The position numbers were made by a program, and so were the translations under genes. A model generated the notes under the pieces. That model worked only from the letters and a program-made list of their open reading frames with translations. It ran no database searches and was not told the DNA's origin. From JAPLUA01 sp964625855 (GTDB lineage Bacteria; Verrucomicrobiota; Verrucomicrobiia; Limisphaerales; UBA8199), in NCBI GenBank assembly GCA_964625855.1, contig CAZVFC010000004.1, positions 186,001 through 250,000 of the forward strand: DNA of 64,000 bases, given 5' to 3'. This document shows positions 25,578 to 33,695 of this stretch, one piece after another. Within the stretch, counting starts at the first letter, position 1. Each line of letters opens with the position of its first letter.

Positions 25578-26813
25578 TCAAGCGTTTCCCCCTGTCGGCG
25601 CCTGCAGCCGGATACGGTAGCCGGGCTTGCCGCCGAGCGAGAGGCGCTGGCCGCCGTTGGCCAGGATCACCTTCTCACACAGCCGCAGCATCAACTCCGC
25701 CTGCTCGGAGACCTTGCATTCCTTGGGAAGCTGAGGCCGGGTCTGGTTGACGTAGCGGTCGGGCATGTGGAATCCCGGGAGCTTCTCGATCGCAGCGAAC
25801 CCGACCCGCTGGCCCACCACGGCGCAGGCGGTGGCCGCGTTGCAGTCGGCATCGTAGCCCAGCGCCATGGCGTACTGGCCCGTCTTATAGAAGTCGCCCT
25901 CGCCGTAGAGCAGCGCGAGCAGCACCATCGCGCCGTTGAGCGGAGTGGAGTTGTCATTCCACTTGCGCGGCTGCGCGTCAGGATTCCACGGCTCTTTCCT
26001 GGACACGTACCACTTCTCATGGAAGACCCGCCGGGCGGCCTTCCAATCCCCCGGGTGATCGTGAAATGCCTTGATGGCCCCCTGCACGGCTTCGGCCTGG
26101 GCGCTGGCTGGGTCAACGGCCTGCAGGGACTCGCGCAGCAGGTCCTCCAACGGGCTGTTCCTGACCGCGACCAGGCTGATGAGCGTGGTCCAGTAACGCG
26201 TGGCTTGCAGCGGCTCGCCGGAGACCGCGATGCGGGCGTAGTGGAGCCCGAGGTCCGCCGCAGTCTGCAGCATGCCGGGCGCGATCATGCCGTAGGCCTC
26301 GACACAGAACTGGCCACTGAGGTTGTAGGGCGCGTAGGAGTTGCTCGCCGGGTTGGCCGTCTCCGGCGGAAGGGCGCCCTGGTCCATGAGCTTGCGGGCT
26401 TCGCGGTTGGCGCACCAAAGCCCGCGGTTCATATTGGCCTTCCAGATTTCGACGATGCGGGGATAGGGAATCTTGAGGGCGCCTTCTTTGTTCATGAACC
26501 AGAGATGGGTCCACTCGAAGTCGTTGTCGTCGTCGCTGCGGGCGCCGTTGGGCAGCAACGGGTAATCCGGCAGGGTCGCGCGCGGCTCCTCGATATACTT
26601 GAACTCGTGGGCCAGCCCTTCGATGCCGCCAATGAGCATCCCCGTCCAGCCGCCTCGAATATGATCCAGAAGCTGCTCGCGGGTGAGATCAATCGTGGCC
26701 GGTCGCCGATCGGCTGCTGCCGGGCTCTCGGTTGGCTGGCCTGGGAGCGGGTGGAGGGCGAGGCAGCACACCGCCACGGCAACCGCGCCTCTCAGCAGAC
26801 TGATCCAATTCAT
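25578..26813 (-). CDS. Secreted ADP-ribosylglycohydrolase-family protein
   Basis: 411 residues with an N-terminal export signal (LRGAVAVAVCCLALHPLPGQ). The ADP-ribosylglycohydrolase/crystallin J1 fold is indicated by HIRGGWTGMLIGGIEGLAHE near residue 50, the acidic SDDDNDFEWTHLW cluster near 92 and GYDADCNAATACAVVGQRVG near 325, which carry the expected metal-binding Asp residues. Export is unusual for a classical ADP-ribose hydrolase. In the PVC group such proteins may act on other glycosides. Confidence 0.8.
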   Translation of the reverse strand: MNWISLLRGAVAVAVCCLALHPLPGQPTESPAAADRRPATIDLTREQLLDHIRGGWTGMLIGGIEGLAHEFKYIEEPRATLPDYPLLPNGARSDDDNDFEWTHLWFMNKEGALKIPYPRIVEIWKANMNRGLWCANREARKLMDQGALPPETANPASNSYAPYNLSGQFCVEAYGMIAPGMLQTAADLGLHYARIAVSGEPLQATRYWTTLISLVAVRNSPLEDLLRESLQAVDPASAQAEAVQGAIKAFHDHPGDWKAARRVFHEKWYVSRKEPWNPDAQPRKWNDNSTPLNGAMVLLALLYGEGDFYKTGQYAMALGYDADCNAATACAVVGQRVGFAAIEKLPGFHMPDRYVNQTRPQLPKECKVSEQAELMLRLCEKVILANGGQRLSLGGKPGYRIRLQAPTGGNA

Positions 26814-26909
26814 CAGGCTCCGAGTTCAGCGAGCAGACAGGCCCTTGTCAACACCGCAAAGTAGGTCTATCACACCACGGCCGACGCAGAGCACCCAGCC
26901 CAGCGCGAG

Positions 26910-26998
26910 ACCGTGACGGACCGCGAGCCGTCCCTGGCTCGCAGGACGCAGCACGTGCAACCACTGCGAGCCGGGGACGGCTCGCGGTCCGTCACGGT
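26910..26998. repeat. Long hairpin with 34-bp arms, 33 of 34 matching
   Basis: Arms 26910-26943 and 26965-26998 are reverse complements with one mismatch and a 21-nt loop containing GCACGTGC. It sits between divergent genes, upstream of the Wood-Ljungdahl cluster. The structure is too long for a simple terminator and resembles a dispersed palindromic element. The rest of the 26814-27183 spacer shows no gene. Confidence 0.8.
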
Positions 26999-27183
26999 AT
27001 CGAGTTCGTAGGTCTGGGTGGCGGTATCAAGATGCGCCGACAATGGCGAACTGCGCTTCTTCCGCCTTGACCCGCATCCCCCGACAGAACAAGACTACGC
27101 GTGACTCGGTTGGTTCGGGCGGCGAGCGGATGCCGCGTAGCGGCTGGGCGCCGCGAATCATCCGGCAATGAAAGTAACAGCGC

Positions 27184-28074
27184 ATGATGAAGAATGGCAT
27201 TCTAGCGGCAGTTAAATCGGGCAGGAAGCTGGTGTCCGACGGTGCGTGGGGCACGTTTCTCCAGAAGAAGGGCCTCAAGCCGGGAGAGTGCCCGGAGCTC
27301 TGGTGCATCGAGCGCCGGGCCGAGGTGCTGGATGTGGCCCGGAGCTATATCGCGGCGGGCGCGGACATGATCGAAAGCAACAGCTTTGGCGGCAGCCGTT
27401 TCAAGCTGGACCACTACGGCCTGGGCGACCGCACGGCGGAGATCAACGAGGCTGCGGCCAGGATCTCGCGCGAGGCGGCTGGTGCCGGGAAGTGGGTCAT
27501 CGCCTCGATCGGGCCCACCGGCAAAATGCTCGCGGCCGGCGACGTGACGGAGGCAGAGCTTTACGCGGCGTTCAAGGAACAGGCGATGGCCCTCGCCAAA
27601 GGCGGCGCCGATGCGCTGTGCATCGAGACGATGAGCGCGGCGGATGAGGCGGGCATCGCAATCCGGGCCGCGCGCGAAAACACTGACTGCGAGGTCATCT
27701 GCACCTTTACCTTCCAGCGCGGCGCCAAAGGCTATCGCACGATGATGGGCTTGTCTCCGACGAAGGCAGCTCAGGAAGCGGTCCAGGCCGGCGCCCATAT
27801 CATCGGCCCCAATTGCGGGAATGGGATGGAACAGATGATCGAGATCGTCAAGGAGATGCGCGCGGCGGCGAGCGCCACTCCAATCCTGGCCCATGCCAAT
27901 GCCGGGCTGCCGAACAATGTCAACGGCGTGGACGTATTTCCCGAAAGCCCGGAAGAGATGGCCGCCCGAGTCAAGGCAATGGTCGAGGCCGGCGCGAGCA
28001 TCGTGGGCGGCTGCTGCGGCACGACCCCCGCGCATATTCAGGCAATACGGAAAGCGGTGGACGCATTGGCTTAG
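27184..28074 (+). CDS. Homocysteine S-methyltransferase-family protein (MetH N-domain-like)
   Basis: 296 residues forming one homocysteine-methyltransferase barrel (VSDGAWGTFLQKKGL, DMIESNSFGGSRF, WVIASIGPTGKML). The zinc-binding Cys are present: C211 in GPNCGNG and C277-C278 in GGCCGTTP. Stand-alone proteins of this type transfer methyl groups between small donors and homocysteine or a corrinoid protein. Its position as first gene of the CODH/ACS cluster suggests it feeds or drains methyl groups of the corrinoid protein AcsC/AcsD, but this is inference. ATG 27184 and 27187 are adjacent options. Confidence 0.85.
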   Translation: MMKNGILAAVKSGRKLVSDGAWGTFLQKKGLKPGECPELWCIERRAEVLDVARSYIAAGADMIESNSFGGSRFKLDHYGLGDRTAEINEAAARISREAAGAGKWVIASIGPTGKMLAAGDVTEAELYAAFKEQAMALAKGGADALCIETMSAADEAGIAIRAARENTDCEVICTFTFQRGAKGYRTMMGLSPTKAAQEAVQAGAHIIGPNCGNGMEQMIEIVKEMRAAASATPILAHANAGLPNNVNGVDVFPESPEEMAARVKAMVEAGASIVGGCCGTTPAHIQAIRKAVDALA

Positions 28075-28095
28075 CGTTATCCGGAGGCCGTTCCC

Positions 28096-28350
28096 ATGCC
28101 CGAAAGACGCTGCCCAGGCCAGGACATGCGGTATTGGAAGCCGGAAGACATCTTCATGGCGGCCTGCCCGTTCTGCCAGGGCGAGATCGAGTTCTGGAAG
28201 GATGAGCCACTCCGCGTTTGTCCCTCATGCCGCAAAGAGGTCCGGAATCCGAAGCTGGATTTCGGCTGCGCGGATTGGTGCAAACACGCGGAAGAATGCC
28301 TCGCTCCCGCACCCGAGGAGAAGCGCTCAGACCAGTCTGACAAGTCCTAG
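28096..28350 (+). CDS. Small Cys-rich zinc-ribbon protein
   Basis: 84 residues with two CxxC knuckles (C24/C27 in CPFC, C42/C45 in CPSC) and a third group C58, C62, C68 (FGCADWCKHAEEC). That is enough for a zinc ribbon plus a further metal site. It starts 21 bp after the methyltransferase gene and ends 37 bp before cooC, so it is part of the operon. Possible roles are metal delivery or partner binding in CODH/ACS assembly. I know of no established function. Confidence 0.75.
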   Translation: MPERRCPGQDMRYWKPEDIFMAACPFCQGEIEFWKDEPLRVCPSCRKEVRNPKLDFGCADWCKHAEECLAPAPEEKRSDQSDKS

Positions 28351-28387
28351 TCGTCCCTCCGCAGCGTAAGAGGTAGTGAGGCAACCA

Positions 28388-29188
28388 ATGAAGCTGGCCA
28401 TTTCAGGCAAAGGCGGCACCGGCAAATCTACCCTGGCGGCGGCCCTGGCGCTGCTGATGAAGAAGAAAGGCTGGCGGGTTCTGGCGGTTGATGCCGACCC
28501 CGACGGCAACCTGGCGGCGGCATTGGGCGCTTCACCCTCAGAAACGGCACGGATCATACCCATTTCCAAACAGAAGGAGCTGATCGAGGAGCGAACGGGC
28601 GCCAAGGTCAAACAGTATGGCCAGATGTTCAAGCTGAACCCGGAGGTGGCGGACATTGCCGACAGTTACGGGATGAACCTCAAAGGCGTGACGCTGCTCG
28701 TGCTGGGCGCCATCGAGGCCGGCGGCTCCGGTTGCGCCTGCCCGGAAAGCGTGTTGATCCGCGCGCTCGTGACGGACCTGGTGCTGCGGCGCAAGGACGC
28801 CTTGATCATGGACATGGAGGCCGGCATCGAGCACCTGGGGCGGGCCACGGCCAAAGGCGTTGATACGCTCCTGGTCATGGTTGAACCGAGCCAACGGGCA
28901 GTCGAGTCCGCGCACCGGGTGGCACTCCTGGCCGCCCAGATCGGCCTGCGGGATGTCCGCTTCGTGGCCAACAAGATCGCCTCGCCCGCGGACGAGGAGT
29001 TTGTCCGCACGGCGCTGGCGGGTCGGGAAATTGTGGGCGTCATTCCCTGGTCCGAAGAGATCCGCCAGGCCGAACGGAGAGGCGAAGGAGTGCTGGAAGG
29101 GGCAGGAGTTGAGCTCTTGAGCCGCTTCGAGGCGGTTCTTGAGACGTTGCAGGGGTCTGCGACGCCGGAGAAGCCGAAGAAACAGTGA
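28388..29188 (+). CDS. cooC: CooC-type CODH maturation ATPase, first copy
   Basis: 266 residues from ATG 28388, which has GAGG upstream (a GTG 12 nt earlier is in frame but less likely). It is a MinD-like ATPase with P-loop GKGGTGKST (residues 7-15), VDADPDGNLA and a CxC pair (C116, C118 in GSGCACPES) expected to bind nickel at the dimer interface. CooC inserts nickel into the C-cluster of CO dehydrogenase using ATP. A second paralogue lies at 30386. Confidence 0.93.
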   Translation: MKLAISGKGGTGKSTLAAALALLMKKKGWRVLAVDADPDGNLAAALGASPSETARIIPISKQKELIEERTGAKVKQYGQMFKLNPEVADIADSYGMNLKGVTLLVLGAIEAGGSGCACPESVLIRALVTDLVLRRKDALIMDMEAGIEHLGRATAKGVDTLLVMVEPSQRAVESAHRVALLAAQIGLRDVRFVANKIASPADEEFVRTALAGREIVGVIPWSEEIRQAERRGEGVLEGAGVELLSRFEAVLETLQGSATPEKPKKQ

Positions 29189-29312
29189 GTCTTGGTAGCC
29201 GGCGCTCGTGGCAAATGCTCAGCGATTGGGAGGCGAATTGGCGATTTCTTCATGGTATTCCGCGATTTATTCATTCCCACCGATGGGGCCGGTTGGTTAA
29301 GCTGGCAACCGC

Positions 29313-30386
29313 ATGAATTTAAAGCCTATGTTCCTGGCCACCGCGATCGGAAGCCTGCCGCTGAGTGATCCCGCGAAGGCGGTGGATGTGGTCCTGGCCA
29401 GCATCCCGGAAGCGCCGATCTGGCCGCAACTGCCCCGCCTGGGCATCAATGAGCAGATGGAGATTCAGTACTCGGAGGGCATCCCCTGCACCGTGGTGGA
29501 TCATGCGAAAGGCCGCCTCTATTTCGATACCTCCAAAGACTATTCGGAGGCATTCGCCGCATTCTACGAGGCCTACATGGCCGCAACGGAGGCGCCGGCC
29601 GGCGCAGGCGACTTCTCCGCCATGGCCATCAGCCCCGATTTCTCCAAGGGCATCTATGCCCTGGAGAACCGTCTCAAGACCGAGGGAAAGCAACGGCCTT
29701 ATGTGAAGGTGCAGACGACGGGGCCGTGTTCCTTCGCGCTGACCATCACCGACGAGAACAAACGCGCGATCTACTACAACGAGGAGTTCCGCGACGTGAT
29801 CATCAAGGCCCTCGCCATGAAGTGCCGCTGGCAAGTGCGGAAATTCAAGCCCTATGCCCAGCAGGTAATCTGCTTCATTGACGAACCGATCCTCTCGGCC
29901 TTTGGCAGCTCGACCTATGTTTCGGTCAAGCGGGAGGATGTGGTGGCCCACCTCAAGGAGGTGATTGACGCCGTGCATGCCGAAGGCGGCCTGGCGGGCA
30001 TCCATTGTTGCGGCAACACCGAGTGGAGCATTCTCGTTGACGCCGGGGTGGACATTCTGAACTTCGACGCCTTCGGCTTCGGCGAGACCATTGCCATGTA
30101 TGCCGCGGCGGTCAAAACCCTTCTGGAGCGAGGCGGGGCCATCGCCTGGGGAGTCGTGCCGACCTCGCCCGCAATCCGGGAGCAGACCCCGGAGACATTG
30201 GTGGCGCATTTTGAGAAGATGGCGGACCACTTGGCCGGCAAGGGCGTCGAGAAGCAGTTGATCCTCGAACAGGCGATCGTCACCCCATCCTGCGGCACGG
30301 GCTCGATGGAGGTCGCCGACGCGGAGAGGGTCTTCCAAACGCTGCCCCTGGTGTCGCAGGCCCTCCGTGCCAAGCACCGGTCCTGA
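29313..30386 (+). CDS. URO-D/MetE-superfamily methyltransferase
   Basis: 357 residues of the uroporphyrinogen-decarboxylase/MetE barrel: FLATAIGSLPLSDP at the N-terminus, YVKVQTTGPCSFALTITDEN, FIDEPILSAFG, the zinc-type GIHCCGN (H231, C232/C233), and TPSCGTGSM (C327). The His and Cys positions fit a zinc-dependent thiol- or corrinoid-directed methyltransferase rather than the porphyrin decarboxylase. Its stop codon overlaps the start of the next gene (TGATG), so it is translationally coupled to cooC copy 2. It likely moves methyl groups to or from the cluster's corrinoid protein; the substrate is unknown. Confidence 0.85.
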   Translation: MNLKPMFLATAIGSLPLSDPAKAVDVVLASIPEAPIWPQLPRLGINEQMEIQYSEGIPCTVVDHAKGRLYFDTSKDYSEAFAAFYEAYMAATEAPAGAGDFSAMAISPDFSKGIYALENRLKTEGKQRPYVKVQTTGPCSFALTITDENKRAIYYNEEFRDVIIKALAMKCRWQVRKFKPYAQQVICFIDEPILSAFGSSTYVSVKREDVVAHLKEVIDAVHAEGGLAGIHCCGNTEWSILVDAGVDILNFDAFGFGETIAMYAAAVKTLLERGGAIAWGVVPTSPAIREQTPETLVAHFEKMADHLAGKGVEKQLILEQAIVTPSCGTGSMEVADAERVFQTLPLVSQALRAKHRS

Positions 30387-31171
30387 TGTCCTGCACCATC
30401 GCCATCACTGGCAAAGGTGGGGTTGGGAAGACGACTGTCGCGGGGCTGACGGTGCTCCGCCTGATTGCCAGCGGCCGGAGACCCGTGTTGGCGGTGGACG
30501 CCGACCCCAATACCTGCCTGGACCTCGCGCTGGGTGTCAAGGTCGGACACACCGTTGGGGGTGTCCGTGAAGAGGCTAAGGTGCTGGCGGGTGAGGGCAA
30601 CACCACCGGCATCGCTAAGCAGGAACTTCTGCGCGTCAAGGTAGCGCAAAGCCTCGTCGAGACGCGCGACTTCGACCTCATTGCCATGGGCCGCCCGGAA
30701 GGGCCGGGCTGCTATTGTTTCGCCAACAACGCCCTTCGCGCCACGCTCAAGGAAATCGCCGACGACTACCCCTTCGTGGTCATTGATAACGAAGCGGGCC
30801 TGGAGAACCTCTCCCGCCGGATTGTGCGGGAGTTGGACCTGATGATCATGGTGGCGGACCCATCGAGGCAGGGCCTAGAGACCGTGCTGCGGCTGTTTAT
30901 GCTGGCGCGCGAAATGCAGCTCAAGGTGAAGCAACTGGCGCTCGTTATTAACCGCCTGCGCCGCGACGCCCTGCCCGCGAGCATTGCCCAATTGCAGGCC
31001 GAAACCGGCGCGGCCATCGTCGCGGCCTTGCCGGATGACGAGGACTTGGCCCGACTTTCCGAAGACGGCGGACGCCTCCAGGACCTGCCTGCCTCCAGCC
31101 GCGTTGTTGCCGCCATAGACCGTTTGTTGTTCGAGAGCGAGGTGCCGACGCTGAGCGGGATACGAAAATGA
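30386..31171 (+). CDS. cooC: CooC/AcsF-type nickel-insertion ATPase, second copy
   Basis: 261 residues. P-loop ITGKGGVGKTTVAG, VDADPNTCLDLALG and a CxC pair (C109, C111) in GRPEGPGCYCFANN, the signature of CODH/ACS accessory ATPases. It differs clearly from the first copy, so the two may serve CODH and acetyl-CoA synthase separately (CooC-like versus AcsF-like). That division of labour is inferred. It is followed by the repeat-rich spacer before cooS. Confidence 0.93.
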   Translation: MSCTIAITGKGGVGKTTVAGLTVLRLIASGRRPVLAVDADPNTCLDLALGVKVGHTVGGVREEAKVLAGEGNTTGIAKQELLRVKVAQSLVETRDFDLIAMGRPEGPGCYCFANNALRATLKEIADDYPFVVIDNEAGLENLSRRIVRELDLMIMVADPSRQGLETVLRLFMLAREMQLKVKQLALVINRLRRDALPASIAQLQAETGAAIVAALPDDEDLARLSEDGGRLQDLPASSRVVAAIDRLLFESEVPTLSGIRK

Positions 31172-31198
31172 GAACCACAACGTCTAGTGGCAGTGTAA

Positions 31199-31282
31199 CT
31201 CGCCTGAAGGGCGTCAATAATACAGCCCAGGGCAACGCCCTGGGAATAGCGGACGGGCCCCCTAAAGCCCTGAAAGGGCGGC
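31199..31282 (-). repeat. Inverted copy of the 'cagggc' palindromic repeat
   Basis: The reverse complement of this segment matches the core of the 165-bp tandem repeat that follows (CCCAGGGCGTTGCCCTGGG, flanked by CCCTTCAGGC-type stems). Together the three copies fill almost the whole 544-bp spacer between cooC copy 2 and cooS. Confidence 0.85.
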
Positions 31283-31329
31283 GCACCGGCACACCAAGGA
31301 CATCCCCAGGCGAGGGGAACGTGGATCAG

Positions 31330-31659
31330 GCGGGAGGCCGTTTCGCCCCTTCAGGGCTTAGAAGATTTGGCAACGGTATCCCCAGGGCGTTGCCCTGGGC
31401 TGTAGTATCCCCGCCCTTCAGGCGGGCTTCCGCGATGTGTCAGAGGTGGGGGCAATGCGGTTGCCGCCGAGGCCGCGCAGACCAGCAACTCCGGGCGGGA
31501 GGCCGTCTCGCCCCTTCAGGGCTTAGAAGATTTGGCAACGGTATCCCCAGGGCGTTGCCCTGGGCTGTAGTATCCCCGCCCTTCAGGCGGGCTTCCGCGA
31601 TGTGTCAGAGGTGGGGGCAATGCGGTTGCCGCCGAGGCCGCGCAGACCAGCAACTGCAG
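31330..31659 (+). repeat. Two direct copies of a 165-bp palindrome-rich repeat
   Basis: 31330-31494 and 31495-31659 are nearly identical (a single C/T change near the start is evident). Each contains the stems CCCAGGGC-gtt-GCCCTGGG and CGCCC-ttca-GGGCG. Because 165 is a multiple of three, all frames repeat, which creates long spurious open frames here. I recall the same core from spacers of many PVC and other genomes. An RNA passing through would form strong hairpins, so the repeats could attenuate or separate expression of cooS from the upstream genes. Confidence 0.9.
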
Positions 31660-31715
31660 GCGGGCTTCAGCACCACGTTACAGGTGGGGGTCCGCACGAA
31701 ACCGTGATTCATGAT

Positions 31716-33695
31716 ATGAGTGAAACGACCTCACCCCCGACAAAAGAGAGCAGCCGCGCCCCGATAGCCGAAGATAGGGTGTGCGACTTGGCATCCATCG
31801 AGATGATCAACAAAGCCGCAACGGAGTGTGTGGACACCTGCTTCACGCGGGTGGACACCCAGCGCAGCGTATGCTCTTTCGGCAAGAACGGTGTCTGCTG
31901 CCGCCTGTGCTACATGGGGCCCTGCCGGATCACCCCCAAGGCCCCGCGCGGCGTGTGTGGCGCGGACGCCGACACGATCGTCGCGCGCAACTACGTGCGC
32001 GAAGTTGCCAGCGGGGCTGCCGCCCACTCCGACCACGGCCGGCACCTGGTGCTACTGCTCAAGAAGGTAGCGGAAGGCCAGGGCGGGTCTTACCGGATTG
32101 CCGATGAACAGGCCCTCCGCTACTCGGCCCGGCTTTATAAGATCGAAGAGCACGGGCGCGCTAAAGAGGCCGTCGCTCTCGACCTGGCGAACCTGTTCGT
32201 CTCCGAATTCAACCGGCAGGAGGGACCGCTGGCCACCTTGAGACTCGCGCCCACCCGCCGCCAGGGTGTCTGGCGCAACCGGGACATCGAGCCCTCCGGC
32301 ATTGACCGCATGGTGGTGGAATCGCTCCACCGGACGCACATGGGGGTGGACCACGACTATCGCAACCTCTTGCGGCACGCCCTCCGCGCTTCGCTCGCCG
32401 ACGGCTGGGGCGGCTCTCGCGTGGCTTCGATCGTCTCCGACATTCTCTTCGGCACGCCCTCGCCCGTCCGCAGCCGCGCCAACCTGGGCGTGTTGGGAGC
32501 GAAGACGGTGAACATCGTCGTGCATGGGCATGAGCCGGCCCTATCGGAAATGCTCGCCATTGCCTCCCGTGAGCCGGAAATCATCGCCGAAGCCAAAGCC
32601 GCCGGCGCTGAAGGTCTGACCCTCGCGGGCATTTGCTGCACGGCTAATGAGATACTCATTCGACACGGCATCCCGGTAGCGGGCAACTTCCTCCAGCAGG
32701 AATTGGCGATCATCACCGGCGCGGTGGAAATGCTCATCACGGACGTGCAATGCTGCATGCCGAGCCTCCCGGAGGTCGCGCAGGCGTATCACACCGAGGT
32801 GGTCTCGACCAGCGACATCGCCAGGACCATCGGCTCCGCGCACATGCCCTTCGACGAGGAGCATGCCCTGGAGAGCGCCCGGGCGCTCATCCGCCGCGCC
32901 ATCCTCAACTTCAAGAACCGCAACCCGCGCAAGGTCGCCATCCCCAAGGCCTCACAACCGCTGGTCGCCGGCTTCAGCGTCGCCGCGATCAAATACATGC
33001 TCGGCGGCACCTACCGCGCTTCCTTCCGCCCACTCAACGACGCCATCATGCAAGGCCGCGTCAAGGGCATTGTCGGCATCGTCGGCTGCAGCAACCCGAG
33101 GATGAAGACCGACTCTTACGTCAATGCCCTGACCCGTGAACTCATCAAGCGCGAGGTCATTGTGCTCAAGACCGGCTGCGCGGCCATCGCTTCCGCCAAA
33201 GCCGGCATGCTCACACCTGAGGCGGCGTTGGAAGTCGCCGGGCCCGGCTTCCGCGAAGTCTGCGAAGCGGTCGGCATCCCGCCTGTGTTGCACATGGGCA
33301 GTTGCGTGGACAACTCGCGCTTGCTCGAAGCCGCCACCGAGGTCGTCCTCGAGGGCGGGCTCGGCGACGATCTGGCCGACGTGCCGGTGGTCGGCGTCGC
33401 GCCCGAGTGGATGAGCGAGAAGGCGATTGCCATCGGCTGCTATTTCGTGGCCTCGGGGGTGGATGTCGTTCTCGGGCACCCGTTCCATATTGGCGGCTCG
33501 GAGAACGTGACTCGCTTTCTCAACGAAGAAACGCGCGAGCTTTTCGGCGCGTCGTTCCACGTCTGCACCGACCCGAAAGAGGCGGCGGAGAAGGTCATGG
33601 ACATCATTAACCGAAAGCGCGAGAAGCTGGGCATCAACCGCAAGGCGGAGCGCAAGCTCTACGATATGAAGGACCGGAGGGCGCTGGATGTCTAA
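31716..33695 (+). CDS. cooS: Ni-Fe carbon monoxide dehydrogenase catalytic subunit (CooS/AcsA)
   Basis: 659 residues from ATG 31716 (MSETTSPPTKESSRAPIAED). The longer frame to 31602 consists of repeat DNA. It interconverts CO and CO2 at the Ni-Fe-S C-cluster. Cluster ligands: the D/B-cluster Cys group from C38 to about residue 72 (CVDTC, SVCSFGKNGVCCRLC, MGPC), then HGHEPAL, GICCTANEILIRHGIP, DVQCCMPSL, VGCSNPRM, KTGCAA and HMGSCVDNSR. All usual residues appear present. It overlaps the following acsB fusion by 8 nt. Confidence 0.97.
   Translation: MSETTSPPTKESSRAPIAEDRVCDLASIEMINKAATECVDTCFTRVDTQRSVCSFGKNGVCCRLCYMGPCRITPKAPRGVCGADADTIVARNYVREVASGAAAHSDHGRHLVLLLKKVAEGQGGSYRIADEQALRYSARLYKIEEHGRAKEAVALDLANLFVSEFNRQEGPLATLRLAPTRRQGVWRNRDIEPSGIDRMVVESLHRTHMGVDHDYRNLLRHALRASLADGWGGSRVASIVSDILFGTPSPVRSRANLGVLGAKTVNIVVHGHEPALSEMLAIASREPEIIAEAKAAGAEGLTLAGICCTANEILIRHGIPVAGNFLQQELAIITGAVEMLITDVQCCMPSLPEVAQAYHTEVVSTSDIARTIGSAHMPFDEEHALESARALIRRAILNFKNRNPRKVAIPKASQPLVAGFSVAAIKYMLGGTYRASFRPLNDAIMQGRVKGIVGIVGCSNPRMKTDSYVNALTRELIKREVIVLKTGCAAIASAKAGMLTPEAALEVAGPGFREVCEAVGIPPVLHMGSCVDNSRLLEAATEVVLEGGLGDDLADVPVVGVAPEWMSEKAIAIGCYFVASGVDVVLGHPFHIGGSENVTRFLNEETRELFGASFHVCTDPKEAAEKVMDIINRKREKLGINRKAERKLYDMKDRRALDV
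33676..33680 (+). promoter_or_regulatory. Ribosome binding site for the AcsB-AcsD fusion, inside cooS
   Basis: GGAGG, 7 nt before ATG 33688, within the last codons of cooS. With the 8-nt overlap it makes translation of the fusion coupled to that of CODH. Confidence 0.75.

Noticed and set aside
27184..28074. acsE (methyl-THF:corrinoid methyltransferase)
   Set aside because: The sequence has homocysteine-methyltransferase zinc motifs and not the pterin-binding barrel start of AcsE.
31168..31707. 179-codon open frame with a 55-residue internal repeat
   Set aside because: The repeat period is 165 bp, a multiple of three, so the peptide repeat is a by-product of the palindromic DNA repeat.
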